NCBI RefSeq assembly: GCF_033304595.1
Contig: NZ_CP116341.1
Location: 2,335,001-2,399,000 of the forward strand
Direction of reading: 5' to 3'
Length of the DNA stretch: 64,000 nt
DNA from: Sporosarcina jeotgali
GTDB lineage: Bacteria > Bacillota > Bacilli > Bacillales_A > Planococcaceae
Below are positions 8,810-18,736 of this stretch, in pieces. Position numbers and translations under genes: made by a program. The stretch's first letter is position 1; each line of letters starts with the position of its first letter. The notes under the pieces were generated by a model. That model saw only the letters and a program-made list of their open reading frames with translations. It searched no databases and was not told where the DNA came from.

Positions 8810-10426
8810 TTACTTAAAATCTACATTTGAAAGCAAGTCAGAACCTGTAGGATGCGGTACAAATCCAGTAAGATCCGCTGCTCCGCCAAGTAATGGCGTT
8901 GAGTGAGCAAGTGGTACCCATGGAGCTTCTTCATGAAGAATTTCTTGAGCTTTCATGTAAAGCTCGTTACGCTTATCTTCATCAACTTCAGTTTGTGCTT
9001 CAAGGAATAACTTGTGTGTTTCATCATTCTTGAAGTATGTGTAGTTGTTACTAGCAATATTGTCTTCATCAAGCAGCACGTATAGGAAGTTATCAGCGTC
9101 GCCGTTATCTCCTGTCCATCCAAGCATGAAGGCATCTGCTTCACCTTTACTAGCTTTGTCAAGATACGTTGCCCACTCATATGAAACGATTTTTGCTTTA
9201 ATGCCTACGTCAGCCAAGTTGCTTTGAATAACTTCAGCAACTTTTGTGCCATCTGGCATGTATGGACGCGGAACTGGCATTGCCCATAGTTCCATTTCGA
9301 ATCCATCTTCAAGTCCTGCTGCCTTTAGTAATTCTTTTGCTTTTTCAGGGTCGTATGCATATTCTTCAATCTCATCATTGTAACCGGAGATAGACGAAGG
9401 CATTGGGTTTTTCGCAGATTCTGCGCGGCCTTCAAAGAACGAATCAATGATTGTTTGCTTGTCGATCGCATAGTTCATCGCCTGACGTACTTCTTTCTTA
9501 TCGAATGGAGGACGAGTTACTGTAAGACCTAAGTAACCAACGTTCATAGATGGGCGTTCGAACAATTGAAGTTTGCTGTCTCCTTCAATTTTCGCTCCAT
9601 CTGCAGGGTTGATGCCATCTGCCAAATCGATTTCTCCTGAAGTCAATGCATTCAAACGTGCCGCATTATCAGGAATTGCACGGAATACTACTTTATCAAG
9701 CTTAGGAAGTCCTTCTTGCCAGTAATCTGCGTTCTTTTCAATTGTGATAGAATCATTTGGTTTCCATTCAACAAATTTGAACGGACCTGTTCCTACTGGG
9801 TTACGTTCGTATTCATCGTCACCTTTAGCAAATGCTTCAGGGCTTGAAATTGCAAACATGCTCATTGCCAGGTTTTTCAAGAATGGTGCTTGTGGACGCT
9901 TAAGTGTGAACACGACTGTGTTTTCATCTTCAGCCATTACAGACTCGATGACTGCATCTTCGTCTCCGTCGAATCCACCGAACATTGAGCTATAATATGG
10001 GAACATTTCAGCATCCCCAGCTGCCCAGCGCGCAAAGTTCGCAACAACTGCATCTGCGTTAAAATCTGTTCCATCATGGAACTTAACGCCTTCTTCAAGG
10101 TTGAATGTATACGTCAATCCGTCATCAGATGTCGTCCAGTCTTTTGCAAGACCCGGCTTAATCGTCGTATCTTGCTCACCGAAGTTCACAAGTGTTTCGA
10201 ATAGATTGACTGTCACTTTAAATGTTTCTCCTTCAGTAACACGAGACGGATCGAGAGAAGTTGAATCGCCCCCGCGTCCAAATACTAACGTTTTTTCTTT
10301 CCCGCTAGCTTTCCCACCGTCTTTCTCTGCGCCTTCTTCTTTGTCGTCACTTCCACAAGCAGCAAGTGCTGTAGAAAGAACGAGAAGCATTACAAGCGCA
10401 AGTGACCATAATTTCCCTTTCCTCAT
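8810..10426 (-). CDS. appA: Oligopeptide-binding lipoprotein (AppA/OppA/DppA type, SBP family 5)
   Basis: A 538-residue extracellular solute-binding lipoprotein. A lipoprotein signal peptide ends in TALAACGS, so Cys24 should be lipidated, followed by a charged linker. The rest matches family-5 peptide-binding proteins, with a motif of the type GTGPFKFVEW near residue 200 and FNLEEGVKFHDG near residue 110. It starts at ATG 10426 behind GGAGGGG and overlaps the upstream ATPase stop by ATGA. The gene order matches B. subtilis app, so oligopeptide import is the best guess; dipeptides or nickel complexes cannot be excluded. Confidence 0.93.
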   Translation of the reverse strand: MRKGKLWSLALVMLLVLSTALAACGSDDKEEGAEKDGGKASGKEKTLVFGRGGDSTSLDPSRVTEGETFKVTVNLFETLVNFGEQDTTIKPGLAKDWTTSDDGLTYTFNLEEGVKFHDGTDFNADAVVANFARWAAGDAEMFPYYSSMFGGFDGDEDAVIESVMAEDENTVVFTLKRPQAPFLKNLAMSMFAISSPEAFAKGDDEYERNPVGTGPFKFVEWKPNDSITIEKNADYWQEGLPKLDKVVFRAIPDNAARLNALTSGEIDLADGINPADGAKIEGDSKLQLFERPSMNVGYLGLTVTRPPFDKKEVRQAMNYAIDKQTIIDSFFEGRAESAKNPMPSSISGYNDEIEEYAYDPEKAKELLKAAGLEDGFEMELWAMPVPRPYMPDGTKVAEVIQSNLADVGIKAKIVSYEWATYLDKASKGEADAFMLGWTGDNGDADNFLYVLLDEDNIASNNYTYFKNDETHKLFLEAQTEVDEDKRNELYMKAQEILHEEAPWVPLAHSTPLLGGAADLTGFVPHPTGSDLLSNVDFK

Positions 10427-11448
10427 AAAGACCCCTCCATCTCTTTTTCTTTCATTTCTATGTCAGTGTCTGCTTGTTCACTATAAAGGTGACAAGCGAC
10501 AGATTGACCATTCTCATGTTCTGTCAGCTTTGGAGAGACTTTCGTACAGATATCCATTTTAAAAGGACAGCGTGTATGGAACGTGCACCCGGAAGGCGGA
10601 TTCGCCGGACTCGGGATATCTCCATCAATCATCACTTGTTCTTTTACGAAGTCAGGATCCGGTACAGGTACCGCTGACAAAAGCGCTTTCGTATATGGAT
10701 GAAGCGGATTTGCGTATAGCTGCTCGCTTGGAGCAAGTTCTACCATCTTTCCTAAATACATCACTCCGACTCGATCGCTGATGTGGCGTACCACTCCAAG
10801 ATCATGGGCGATGAAGATGTAGGTTAAGTCAAACTCTTTCTGAAGATCCTGCATCAAGTTCAATACTTGGGCTTGTATCGATACATCAAGCGCAGACACA
10901 GGTTCATCTGCAATGATCAGTTTCGGATTAGTCATAAGTGCACGCGCAATTCCGATACGCTGCCGCTGTCCCCCGCTGAATTGGTGAGGATAGCGCTTCG
11001 CATGGAATGCACTCAAGCCCACAATCTCTAAAAATTTAATAACGGACTTTCTCCGTTCCTTAGCATCGGAAATCCCATGCACAAGAAGCGGCTCTTCTAG
11101 TATCTTTCCAATTGTATGCCGCGGATTAAGTGAAGCATACGGATCTTGGAACACCATTTGAATGTCGCGCCGCATCTTTCTCATTTCGTTCGTTGACAAA
11201 GACGTTAACTCTTTCCCGTCAAACTCGACAGTTCCTTCGGTCGGCTCCAAAAGTCTCATAAGCACGCGGCCAGTTGTCGACTTTCCGCAACCGCTTTCCC
11301 CTACGATGCCAAGCGTTTCACCTTTGTTTACATAAAACGATATATCATCTACTGCCTTCACATGGCCTACTGTTTTTCCTAGAAGACCTTTTTTAATAGG
11401 GAAGTACTTTTTAAGACCTTCAACTTTCAACAAAGGCTTTTGGTCCAT
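10423..11448 (-). CDS. appF: Oligopeptide ABC transporter ATPase (AppF/OppF type)
   Basis: A 341-residue ATPase. Walker [10 protein letters not shown] lies near residue 52, signature SGGQRQR near residue 157, Walker B LIIADEPVSALD near residue 180 and the switch histidine in FIAHDLG. The C-terminal oligopeptide-transporter extension with GCTFHTRCPFKMDIC carries three cysteines usual for this subfamily and thought to bind an Fe-S cluster. It pairs with the upstream AppD-type ATPase, whose 3' end it overlaps by 29 bp. The ATG at 11448 follows AGGAG. Confidence 0.94.
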   Translation of the reverse strand: MDQKPLLKVEGLKKYFPIKKGLLGKTVGHVKAVDDISFYVNKGETLGIVGESGCGKSTTGRVLMRLLEPTEGTVEFDGKELTSLSTNEMRKMRRDIQMVFQDPYASLNPRHTIGKILEEPLLVHGISDAKERRKSVIKFLEIVGLSAFHAKRYPHQFSGGQRQRIGIARALMTNPKLIIADEPVSALDVSIQAQVLNLMQDLQKEFDLTYIFIAHDLGVVRHISDRVGVMYLGKMVELAPSEQLYANPLHPYTKALLSAVPVPDPDFVKEQVMIDGDIPSPANPPSGCTFHTRCPFKMDICTKVSPKLTEHENGQSVACHLYSEQADTDIEMKEKEMEGSL

Positions 11449-12442
11449 CTTCCATCACTCCTTCCTCGCTATATAAGAAGCATCTCGTCTGATGACCTGT
11501 TTCTGTGTGAATCAGTGCTGGATCTTCAACTAAACATCTGTCAAATGCAAATTCACATCGAGCGGCAAACTTACATCCGCTTTTAATGGAACCTGGTTTC
11601 GGGACATTCCCCGGGATTGAGTAAAGCCGGTCTTTTTTGTAACGCATATCCGGCACCGATTGGATGAGTCCTTTGGTGTATGGATGCTGGGGATCTTCAA
11701 AAATTTTCTTAACGGGCGCCTCTTCGATTACTTGACCGGCATACATGACAATCACTCGCTCGCACGTCTCAGCCACTACACCGAGGTCGTGGGTGATTAA
11801 CATAATCGCTGTATCGAGCCGCGTATTCAATTCTTTCATCAGCTTCAAAATTTGAGCTTGAATTGTTACATCCAGCGCGGTAGTGGGTTCATCTGCAATG
11901 AGAAGCTTCGGGTCACAAACGAGTGCCATCGCAATCATTACCCGCTGTCGCATTCCGCCAGATAACTGATGAGGATATTCGTCGATTAACTCATCCGCAC
12001 GCGGCAAACCAACTAGCTTCAACATTTCAACAGCCCGGGCGCGTGCTCGTTTTTTAGACCACTTTTTTTCATGAATCAAAATCGCTTCGGACATCTGATT
12101 TCCAATTGTGAAAAGAGGATTCAACGAGGTCATTGGTTCTTGGAAAATCATCGCGATGTCGTTCCCGCGTATGTATCGCATTTCTTTCTCGCTTTTTTTC
12201 AGTAAGTCATTACCTTGAAATAGTATTTCGCCACCCGTAATTTTCCCTGGAGGTTTCGGCACTAGACCCATCACTGAAAGCGAGGTTACGCTTTTTCCAC
12301 ATCCTGATTCCCCCACTATACCAAGCACTTCCCCTTCTCTCACAAAGAAATCTACGTGATCGACTGCTGGAATTGCTCCTGAATCAGTAAAGAAAGTGGT
12401 CTGCAAGTCTTTAACTTCTAAGACCTTTTTTCGTTCGCTCAT
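11420..12442 (-). CDS. appD: Oligopeptide ABC transporter ATPase (AppD/OppD type)
   Basis: First gene of the operon, 340 residues from ATG 12442; a TTG at 12460 would place the start ahead of the ribosome site. Walker [10 protein letters not shown], signature LSGGMRQR and Walker [13 protein letters not shown] are intact, and the C-terminal cysteine motif [15 protein letters not shown] matches OppD/DppD. With AppF it forms the heterodimeric motor. The promoter at 12493-12520 drives the operon. Confidence 0.94.
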   Translation of the reverse strand: MSERKKVLEVKDLQTTFFTDSGAIPAVDHVDFFVREGEVLGIVGESGCGKSVTSLSVMGLVPKPPGKITGGEILFQGNDLLKKSEKEMRYIRGNDIAMIFQEPMTSLNPLFTIGNQMSEAILIHEKKWSKKRARARAVEMLKLVGLPRADELIDEYPHQLSGGMRQRVMIAMALVCDPKLLIADEPTTALDVTIQAQILKLMKELNTRLDTAIMLITHDLGVVAETCERVIVMYAGQVIEEAPVKKIFEDPQHPYTKGLIQSVPDMRYKKDRLYSIPGNVPKPGSIKSGCKFAARCEFAFDRCLVEDPALIHTETGHQTRCFLYSEEGVMEDGPKAFVES

Positions 12443-12492
12443 GGTACCGCCCTCTCTCAATACTATTTTTCTAAAAATAACTTCTATTCAGT

Positions 12493-12520
12493 ATTATACG
12501 TTTTTTTAAACGTAAATCAA
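12493..12520 (-). promoter_or_regulatory. Promoter of the app-like operon
   Basis: Minus-strand -35 TTGATT (12515-12520) and -10 TATAAT (12493-12498) are separated by 16 bp, about 50 bp upstream of appD. The spacer holds ACGTTTAAAAAAACGT, an inverted repeat that could be an operator. Confidence 0.75.
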
Positions 12521-12539
12521 GACAATTTTCAATGCAATC

Positions 12540-12583
12540 AAAAAAAGCAGACAATTAAGGTTTACCCTTTTGATTGTCTGCTT
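12540..12583 (-). terminator. Terminator after ygaD
   Basis: Stem AAAGCAGACAAT / ATTGTCTGCTTT with a TTTTTTT run on the minus strand, between ygaD and the app promoter. Confidence 0.88.
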
Positions 12584-12587
12584 TAGG

Positions 12588-14333
12588 TTATATAGTTTGA
12601 ACTTGAAATAAATCGTAATAGATTCCTTGCTTCTCGATAAGTTCAGCATGAGTCCCTTGCTCTTTCAATTCCCCATGGTCAATCACCAGGATTTTGTCCG
12701 CATGCGTAATGGTCGACAGCCTATGTGCGACAATTACAGTTGTCCGATCATGAGCAAGCCGGCTCAAAGAATCTTGGATAAGTGCTTCACTCTCTAGATC
12801 CAGTGCTGAAGTGGCTTCATCCAAGATGAGCATTGGCGGATTCTTCAAAAATACACGCGCGATTGAGAGCCGCTGTTTCTGGCCGCCCGATAGTTTCACT
12901 CCGCGTTCCCCGACTTTTGTCTCATAGCCTTCCGGCAGCTCCATGATGAAGTCATGAGCATTGGCAGCTTTCGCAGCAGAAATAACCTCTTCTTCCGAAG
13001 CGTCTGGCTTACCCATCAGAATATTGCTGCGTACCGAATCGCTGAATAGGATACTATCCTGCAGCACCATACCGATCTGATCCCGCAGCGTTTTTGCCTG
13101 TATATCACGCAAGTCGTGACCATCGATAAGAATAGCCCCGCCTGTGACATCGTAGAAACGCGGAATCAGGCTGACGATCGTAGACTTTCCGCCGCCGCTC
13201 ATCCCGACAAGCGCGACTGTTTCACCTGGTTTCACAGTGAAATTCATATCCTTTAAAACTGGAAACCCTTCCTTTTCATAAGCGAATTCTACGTGATCGA
13301 ATTCAATTTCACCTTGAATGGCCGGCAATGCACCCGCATCTTTTTTATCCGTCACTTCATACGGTTCCTGCATCAATTCAAATACACGGTCCATCGATGC
13401 AAACGATTGAGTTAAAGAAGTTGACGCATTGACGAGTCTGCGCAGCGGACTGTATAACCGTTCAATATAGGCAATGAATGCGACCATCGTTCCGACAGAC
13501 AAAGAACCATTGATAACTTGATACCCCGCATATGTAATGACCAGCAGCGGAGCAACATCAGTTATGGTGTTCACAACTGCAAATGCCTTCGCATTCCATT
13601 TCGTATGTTCAATCGCTTTGTCGAGAAACTTTCCATTCGTCTCATCAAAACGATCTTGTTCAATTGCTTCCAGCGAAAAACTCTTAATGACACTTACCCC
13701 TGCAACACGTTCATGCAAATAGCTTTGAACGTTTGCCAGTGCCTGCGATCGTTCACCTGTCAGCTGACGGAGCTTGCCAAAAAAGTGTTTCACGCTGAAT
13801 GCATAGAACGGGAACGCCAGCAGTGTTACAAGTGTCAATGGCACGTCCATGGAGAGCATAATCCCAATCGCGATAAGAATTGTCGCAAGATCCAGCCAAA
13901 CGTTCATTAAACCGATCATAACGAAGTTTTTCGTTTGCTCCACGTCATTGATAATCCGGGAAATCACTTCCCCGGCGCGCGTTTCCGTGTAAAAACGCAA
14001 GCTGAGCTTTTGCAAGTGTCCGTACAAATTTTGCCGTATATCATATAGTATTTTATTACTGACTAACTGAGCGTAATATTGGCGGTAGTATTCAACTGGC
14101 GGCCGGATGATAAAAAACACAAGGGCCGTTCCGCCAAGCCAGTAGAAAAGTTGTGCAGTTTTTTCATCTGCTGTCATCGTTGGTGATCCAATGACGTCAT
14201 CAATTACAATTTTTATGAGAAACGGGATGAATAGCGGAATCGCAAACTTGATGATTCCAATGATTACAGTTAATACAATCTGCCAGGTATAGGGTTTAAC
14301 AAATTTCAAATATCGTTTAGTACTTTCTCCCAT
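12588..14333 (-). CDS. ygaD: Multidrug/lipid-type half ABC exporter (YgaD-like)
   Basis: A 581-residue fused permease-ATPase that should dimerise as an exporter. Six membrane segments occupy about residues 15-305; the ATPase has Walker [10 protein letters not shown] near residue 373, signature KLSGGQKQR, Walker [13 protein letters not shown] and the H-loop IVAHRLS. ATG 14333 is chosen because TAGGAGG ends 6 nt before it; the upstream ATG at 14338 is too close. Position next to ygaC matches B. subtilis. Substrate unknown: lipid-linked compounds or drugs are typical for this family. Confidence 0.9.
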   Translation of the reverse strand: MGESTKRYLKFVKPYTWQIVLTVIIGIIKFAIPLFIPFLIKIVIDDVIGSPTMTADEKTAQLFYWLGGTALVFFIIRPPVEYYRQYYAQLVSNKILYDIRQNLYGHLQKLSLRFYTETRAGEVISRIINDVEQTKNFVMIGLMNVWLDLATILIAIGIMLSMDVPLTLVTLLAFPFYAFSVKHFFGKLRQLTGERSQALANVQSYLHERVAGVSVIKSFSLEAIEQDRFDETNGKFLDKAIEHTKWNAKAFAVVNTITDVAPLLVITYAGYQVINGSLSVGTMVAFIAYIERLYSPLRRLVNASTSLTQSFASMDRVFELMQEPYEVTDKKDAGALPAIQGEIEFDHVEFAYEKEGFPVLKDMNFTVKPGETVALVGMSGGGKSTIVSLIPRFYDVTGGAILIDGHDLRDIQAKTLRDQIGMVLQDSILFSDSVRSNILMGKPDASEEEVISAAKAANAHDFIMELPEGYETKVGERGVKLSGGQKQRLSIARVFLKNPPMLILDEATSALDLESEALIQDSLSRLAHDRTTVIVAHRLSTITHADKILVIDHGELKEQGTHAELIEKQGIYYDLFQVQTI

Positions 14334-14384
14334 TTCATACCTCCTATCTAAAAAAGCCTGCCGCAAAGATCGCAGCCCGGCTTA

Positions 14385-14930
14385 TCATTCTTCACTTTTC
14401 ATATTCTTATTAAACTCATAACGGGATGTCCAGACATTTATGAAATCTGGAGCAAACGGACCCTTGCGCTGCTTGATCCAGCTAAGAAGTGTCTCAAGAT
14501 TACGACGTAAGATTTTATCAATCACTTCGGGATAGCCCATTTTCTTTTTATGATCTGCATATTCATCTTCATCCAAGATGAGGTAGCTCATATCAGGAAA
14601 AACCTTGACATCCAAATCGTAGTCAATGTATTTAATGGAGTTATTATCGAACACGAACGGTGAACTGATGTTGACATAGTAATATACACCATCTTCCCGA
14701 AGCATGCAGATGATGTTAAACCAGCGTTCCGCATGGAAATAGCAGATTGACGGTTCGCGTGTAATCCACGTTCTGCCATCCGATTCCGTGACGAGCGTTC
14801 GATCGTTTGCTCCGATAATAATATTGCGGGTACCTTTCAGAACCATTGTCTCTTGCCAAACTCTGTGGATATGGCCATCGTGCTTATAACTATGTACTTG
14901 TACTGTTTCCCCTTCTTTTGGAATATCCAT
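14385..14930 (-). CDS. ygaC: DUF402 nucleoside di/triphosphate phosphatase (YgaC/NtdP-like)
   Basis: A 181-residue soluble protein of the DUF402/UPF0374 family. Family members such as S. aureus NtdP hydrolyse nucleoside tri- and diphosphates using divalent metal ions. The [20 protein letters not shown] segment supplies the conserved acidic metal ligands. The start ATG 14930 follows GGTGG by 8 nt; a GTG at 14942 lacks such spacing. It lies upstream of ygaD in the same orientation with a gap of about 50 bp, so the two may be cotranscribed as in B. subtilis. Confidence 0.9.
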   Translation of the reverse strand: MDIPKEGETVQVHSYKHDGHIHRVWQETMVLKGTRNIIIGANDRTLVTESDGRTWITREPSICYFHAERWFNIICMLREDGVYYYVNISSPFVFDNNSIKYIDYDLDVKVFPDMSYLILDEDEYADHKKKMGYPEVIDKILRRNLETLLSWIKQRKGPFAPDFINVWTSRYEFNKNMKSEE

Positions 14931-15036
14931 CCTTAAAACCACCTTTTTATGACCGGGAAATTTACCGCTCCATTCTTATCACAACATTATACCAACCGTA
15001 CCTGAAAATAGAAAATGTTTGACCCTGTTGTGAATT

Positions 15037-15070
15037 GAAAAACCGGCAAGGAGTCAATTGCTCCTGCCGG
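15037..15070 (-). terminator. Terminator after the gamma-SASP gene
   Basis: Stem CCGGCAGGAG / CTCCTTGCCGG with a TTTTT run on the minus strand. Confidence 0.85.
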
Positions 15071-15088
15071 CCGGTGGTGTCCATCCAA

Positions 15089-15295
15089 TTATTTTGTCTG
15101 GTCTTCGTAACTGTTTGCACGTGCTCCTGAAGCTTTTCGTTTGTTCGCTTCAGCTTTTTGGTTTTGTTGTTTCACGTGCTGTACATCAGTTTCGGCTCCA
15201 AACTCTTCGTTCATGAGCGGATTGTTTTGTTGGTTTTGTTGGTTGTATTGCTGTTGCTGGTTGTTTTTCTGATTCCGCTGGTTGTTTGTTGTCAT
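15089..15295 (-). CDS. sspE: Gamma-type small acid-soluble spore protein
   Basis: A 68-residue, very Gln/Asn-rich protein lacking cysteine and tryptophan. The EFGAETDVQHVKQQN segment at about residues 31-45 is the germination-protease recognition type found in gamma-SASP, an amino-acid store degraded when spores germinate. B. subtilis SspE is about 84 residues with two such repeats; here I see one, so this is a short form. The ATG at 15295 follows GGAGGTG. It shows that the organism forms spores and should be expressed in the forespore under sigma-G, although I did not verify that promoter. Confidence 0.95.
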   Translation of the reverse strand: MTTNNQRNQKNNQQQQYNQQNQQNNPLMNEEFGAETDVQHVKQQNQKAEANKRKASGARANSYEDQTK

Positions 15296-15359
15296 GGATA
15301 TTCACCTCCGTAACAACTAGCATATCCAGCCGTTCGTAAATTATCCTGTTCTTATCTAT

Positions 15360-16409
15360 TTATTTTTTCAATTGCTCCAGAAGTTTGCTCATCGGTTTCG
15401 ATTTTGGGAGAAGCTCCAATTCTTCCTCAGAGAAAAAACGGTATCCTTCAGGAATCGGTGAAGCATCAAGGAGCACTGCATGAACCCCTTCAACCAGCCA
15501 GGTGACATGCGAAAAGATATGCTTAAACTGCGTGTAGGCTTGTCTTTGTTCAATAAGCAGGCCCGTTTCGTTCTTCAACGACTCGGAGATTTCCAGTGCA
15601 GGACTGTCTTCAATTTGCGGGAACTCCCAAAAATCTCCGAGGAGCCCATTTGAGGGTCTTTTTCTTAATAACCACTTTCCTCCAGGTTCAGAAATTGCAA
15701 AGGATCGGATCGTCACGACTTTCTTCTTCATCTTTTTCGTTTTAACTGGAAGTTCATCTTGTTTTCCTTCTTCAAAGGCTGCACAAAATTCTCTAACCGG
15801 ACAGAGCAGACAGCGCGGATTAGGTGTACAAATAGTTGCTCCCAGTTCCATAATAGCCTGATTGAAAGAGGACGGGTCTGTTTCATCAATCACTTCCATC
15901 ACTCGCTGCTCAAATACCTTTTTCGTTTTTGGAATTGCAATATCTTCTTCAATTAAAAAAAGTCTTGAGAACACACGCATGACATTTCCATCCACTGCAT
16001 GTTCAGGAACCCCGTAGGCTATACTTAAAACGGCCCCGGCAGTATAGGGTCCAATTCCTTTCAATTTCAAAATCTCATTGCGGGTTTGAGGAATTTTACT
16101 ATCATAACTCTCTACAACTTCTTTAACGCCTGCCTGTAAATTCCGGACACGAGAATAGTATCCTAACCCTTCCCAATGTTTAAGAACATGTTCTTCCTCA
16201 GCTTCAGCCAGGGATTCCATTGTAGGAAAGGATTCAATGAATCGTTCATAATACGGGATGACCGTATCGACTCTCGTTTGCTGCAGCATGACTTCCGAAA
16301 CCCATATATAGTAGGGATTCGATGTTCTCCTCCATGGCAAGTCTCTTTTTTCCTGATGATACCAAGAAAGAAGTCTTTCGTTAAACTCTTCCTTCTGCGA
16401 AATTTTCAT
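15360..16409 (-). CDS. mutY: A/G-specific adenine glycosylase MutY
   Basis: Base-excision repair enzyme removing adenine mispaired with 8-oxoguanine. Helix-hairpin-helix LKGIGPYTAGAV lies near residue 115, the catalytic aspartate in HAVDGNVMRVF near residue 140, and the [4Fe-4S] ligands in CTPNPRCLLCPVREFC (C-x6-C-x2-C-x5-C) near residue 200. A C-terminal MutT-like domain recognises 8-oxoG. The ATG at 16409 follows GAAGGGG; the protein has 349 residues. Divergent from yfhP, the same arrangement as in B. subtilis. Confidence 0.96.
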   Translation of the reverse strand: MKISQKEEFNERLLSWYHQEKRDLPWRRTSNPYYIWVSEVMLQQTRVDTVIPYYERFIESFPTMESLAEAEEEHVLKHWEGLGYYSRVRNLQAGVKEVVESYDSKIPQTRNEILKLKGIGPYTAGAVLSIAYGVPEHAVDGNVMRVFSRLFLIEEDIAIPKTKKVFEQRVMEVIDETDPSSFNQAIMELGATICTPNPRCLLCPVREFCAAFEEGKQDELPVKTKKMKKKVVTIRSFAISEPGGKWLLRKRPSNGLLGDFWEFPQIEDSPALEISESLKNETGLLIEQRQAYTQFKHIFSHVTWLVEGVHAVLLDASPIPEGYRFFSEEELELLPKSKPMSKLLEQLKK

Positions 16410-16520
16410 GGACAAACCCCTTCTAACGGATAATACTTTTAGGTTATTCAAATTTGGGTATATAATTAAGTAACTGTTGAATTCGTTTCAATGGATACGT
16501 CAATTTAAAGGAGTGATGGA

Positions 16521-17504
16521 GTGGACACGGGAACACATATTGCAATGGGCATTGCTATAAGCGGACTTGCAATGGCAGATCCGATCGTTGCCTCACACTC
16601 AGCAACAATGGGTCCGGTTTTCGCGGGTATTATGCTAGGTTCGCTTGCACCGGATACGGATACCGTTCTAAAACTGCGTAATAATGCTGTTTATATACGG
16701 AATCATAGAGGAATCACGCACTCCATACCAGCTGTCCTTTTATGGCCGATTGTTATTTCCATCGTATTATCATTTTTTGTACCTGAAACAAATTACATTC
16801 ATTTATGGGCGTGGACATTTCTCGCTGTTTTCATCCATGTGTTTGTTGACATCTTTAATTCATACGGGACGCAGGCACTCAGGCCTTTTTCACATAGATG
16901 GGTCGCTTTAAGCGTCATCAATACGTTTGATCCGATTATTTTCGCTTTACATGCAATCGCGATCGCAGCGTGGATATTCGGGGCACCGCCTGTTCTAACG
17001 ATGAGTATATTGTATGGCGTCGTCTTCATCTATTATTTACTGCGATTCGCAGTACGCGGAGCAGTTAAAAGAGCTGTTAACAATACGATTCCAAATGCAA
17101 CTGACATATACATCGCTCCGACGATGCGGTTCTTCCAATGGAGAATTGCTGCTTCAACTGAAAAAGATCATTACGTGGGACGTGCATACGGCCGGTCTGT
17201 AAACATTTACGATCACTTCGATCGAAAACCTTTACCGGAATCTCCGTATGTGAAAGCAGCTTTGACAGACAGAAACGTAAAGGCATTCGTCTCATTCTCT
17301 CCTATTTATCGCTGGGAAATCTCACAAGTCGATGTACTGACTGAAGTTCGCCTGATCGACTTGCGTTATCGAAGTAAAACGTTTTATCCCTTTGTCGCAG
17401 TTGCACATATTGACGAAGACTTCAACGTGGTGAACTCCTATACAGGATGGATCTTCTCGGAAGACAAATTGCGTAAGAAATTGAACTTCCTAGAAGAATC
17501 GTAA
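16521..17504 (+). CDS. yfhP: YfhP/YdjM-type membrane-bound metal-dependent hydrolase
   Basis: A 327-residue protein with four or five membrane segments in the first 190 residues and a soluble C-terminal domain. Conserved N-terminal TGTHIAMG, the metal-ligand pattern APDTDT and HRGITHS are typical of the YdjM family. GTG 16521 follows AAAGGAG by 7 nt. In B. subtilis YfhP lies next to mutY (yfhQ) and has been linked to control of that locus; whether that holds here is unknown. No partner operon gene is seen. Confidence 0.88.
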   Translation: MDTGTHIAMGIAISGLAMADPIVASHSATMGPVFAGIMLGSLAPDTDTVLKLRNNAVYIRNHRGITHSIPAVLLWPIVISIVLSFFVPETNYIHLWAWTFLAVFIHVFVDIFNSYGTQALRPFSHRWVALSVINTFDPIIFALHAIAIAAWIFGAPPVLTMSILYGVVFIYYLLRFAVRGAVKRAVNNTIPNATDIYIAPTMRFFQWRIAASTEKDHYVGRAYGRSVNIYDHFDRKPLPESPYVKAALTDRNVKAFVSFSPIYRWEISQVDVLTEVRLIDLRYRSKTFYPFVAVAHIDEDFNVVNSYTGWIFSEDKLRKKLNFLEES

Positions 17505-17514
17505 CGTCTTTAAA

Positions 17515-17847
17515 TCATTTTCCGGATTTGACGGATGTAAGCATGGCGAGCGGAAGCGCTTCTTCAGCGTATTCGCCGCCCATGCGGTATCCCCAGGCAA
17601 AATGTCCTTTTAAGTAATCCACTTTAAAGAAGTATCCTTCATCTCCTTGGATTTTATAGATTTCTCCAGGTACTATTGAAGCCGGATCGACTAGGAAAGA
17701 TTGGGCCATTACTGCTTTACGCTGGTAAACTGCGTATTCGTTCAAAATCCCGAGCTGTTCGGCTTTTCTTGCTTTCTCCATAAGCCGTGCAATTTCTGTA
17801 CGCAATTCTTGTTCAGTCATTTGACTGTATTTTTTTTCATTCAGCAT
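17515..17847 (-). CDS. yfhH: YfhH family protein (DUF1811)
   Basis: A 110-residue soluble protein with a helical N-terminal half (KYSQMTEQELRTEIARL) and a C-terminal beta-rich part containing GHFAWGYRM. Both segments resemble B. subtilis YfhH, of unknown function. ATG 17847 lies inside the 3' end of recX (11-nt overlap) with AAGGAG within recX, implying coupled translation. Linkage recX-yfhH is conserved in Bacillales. Confidence 0.87.
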   Translation of the reverse strand: MLNEKKYSQMTEQELRTEIARLMEKARKAEQLGILNEYAVYQRKAVMAQSFLVDPASIVPGEIYKIQGDEGYFFKVDYLKGHFAWGYRMGGEYAEEALPLAMLTSVKSGK

Positions 17848-18649
17848 CTTCTTCAAGCTCCTTTTTTTCAATGAACGCATCAATTCGATCAAACGGAATT
17901 CCTTTTTGATACATCGCTTGTTTTACACGTCTTTTTCGGTCGTACCCCTTGTACTTTATGCTGACACGACGCCAAGCTTTTTCTCCAGTTGTTTCGGTTA
18001 TAGAAGTCCATTCATCTTCATCCGGTTCAAATTCAACTGCATTAATCGCTTCTTTAATGATGTCAAACGAAAATCCTTTGCGTTGAAGTGCGTTTTGAAT
18101 CCGTTGTTTGAGTTGAGCGGGTGCAATTGTATGATGTTTGCGTGCTGCTTTTTCTGCTAGTTTAGTTGCAGTCTCTAACTGTTCTTTCGGATCATATTCT
18201 TCCAGTACAGACTCTTGTATGGACGGGTCAATTCCTTTATTCTTCATTTCCTGTTTGATAGCATTCGGTCCCTTCGAAGATGTATTTTTTTGAGTACTGA
18301 GCAGAGCTTTTGAAAAAGCCTGATCATCCAGGAAACCTAGCTTTTTCAACTTTATAATGGCTTCTTTAATGACCGATTCTCCGAACTCGGCCTGCAGAAG
18401 CTTTTGTTTCACTTCATGTTCACTTCGCATTCTGAAACCAAGAAAATGAAGGGCTCTGTTAAAGGCACGTTGAATCTCTTCTTCATAGACAAGGTCTTCT
18501 TTTTCCCAGTTATCCAGCTGCATTCCTTTTGTTAAGCCGAATTTAACGAGATTCGCTTCATGTACGCTGAACGCGTAAATTTCGTCTAAAAAGATATTGT
18601 AACGTTCTTTATCACGCGTTTGCTGCGTAATTTTTGTTATGACCGGCAC
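17837..18649 (-). CDS. recX: Regulatory protein RecX
   Basis: RecX binds RecA filaments and modulates recombination and the SOS response. The 270-residue protein is longer than the roughly 150-residue E. coli form, as is usual in Bacillales, and consists of repeated three-helix RecX modules with FLGFRMRSEHEVKQKL near residue 70 and LQRKGFSFDIIKEAI near residue 190. GTG 18649 is chosen because GGAGG lies 8 nt upstream and it gives an N-terminus MPVITKI like that of B. subtilis; the GTG/ATG at 18655-18658 touch the ribosome site. Confidence 0.93.
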   Translation of the reverse strand: MPVITKITQQTRDKERYNIFLDEIYAFSVHEANLVKFGLTKGMQLDNWEKEDLVYEEEIQRAFNRALHFLGFRMRSEHEVKQKLLQAEFGESVIKEAIIKLKKLGFLDDQAFSKALLSTQKNTSSKGPNAIKQEMKNKGIDPSIQESVLEEYDPKEQLETATKLAEKAARKHHTIAPAQLKQRIQNALQRKGFSFDIIKEAINAVEFEPDEDEWTSITETTGEKAWRRVSIKYKGYDRKRRVKQAMYQKGIPFDRIDAFIEKKELEEDAE

Positions 18650-18736
18650 GTCCATCACCTCCCGTTACTAATAGTATACCTGTTCTCATTATGCGGGTCA
18701 GCTGTTTCGTTTATCATTTTCGAAAGGAGCAATTTC

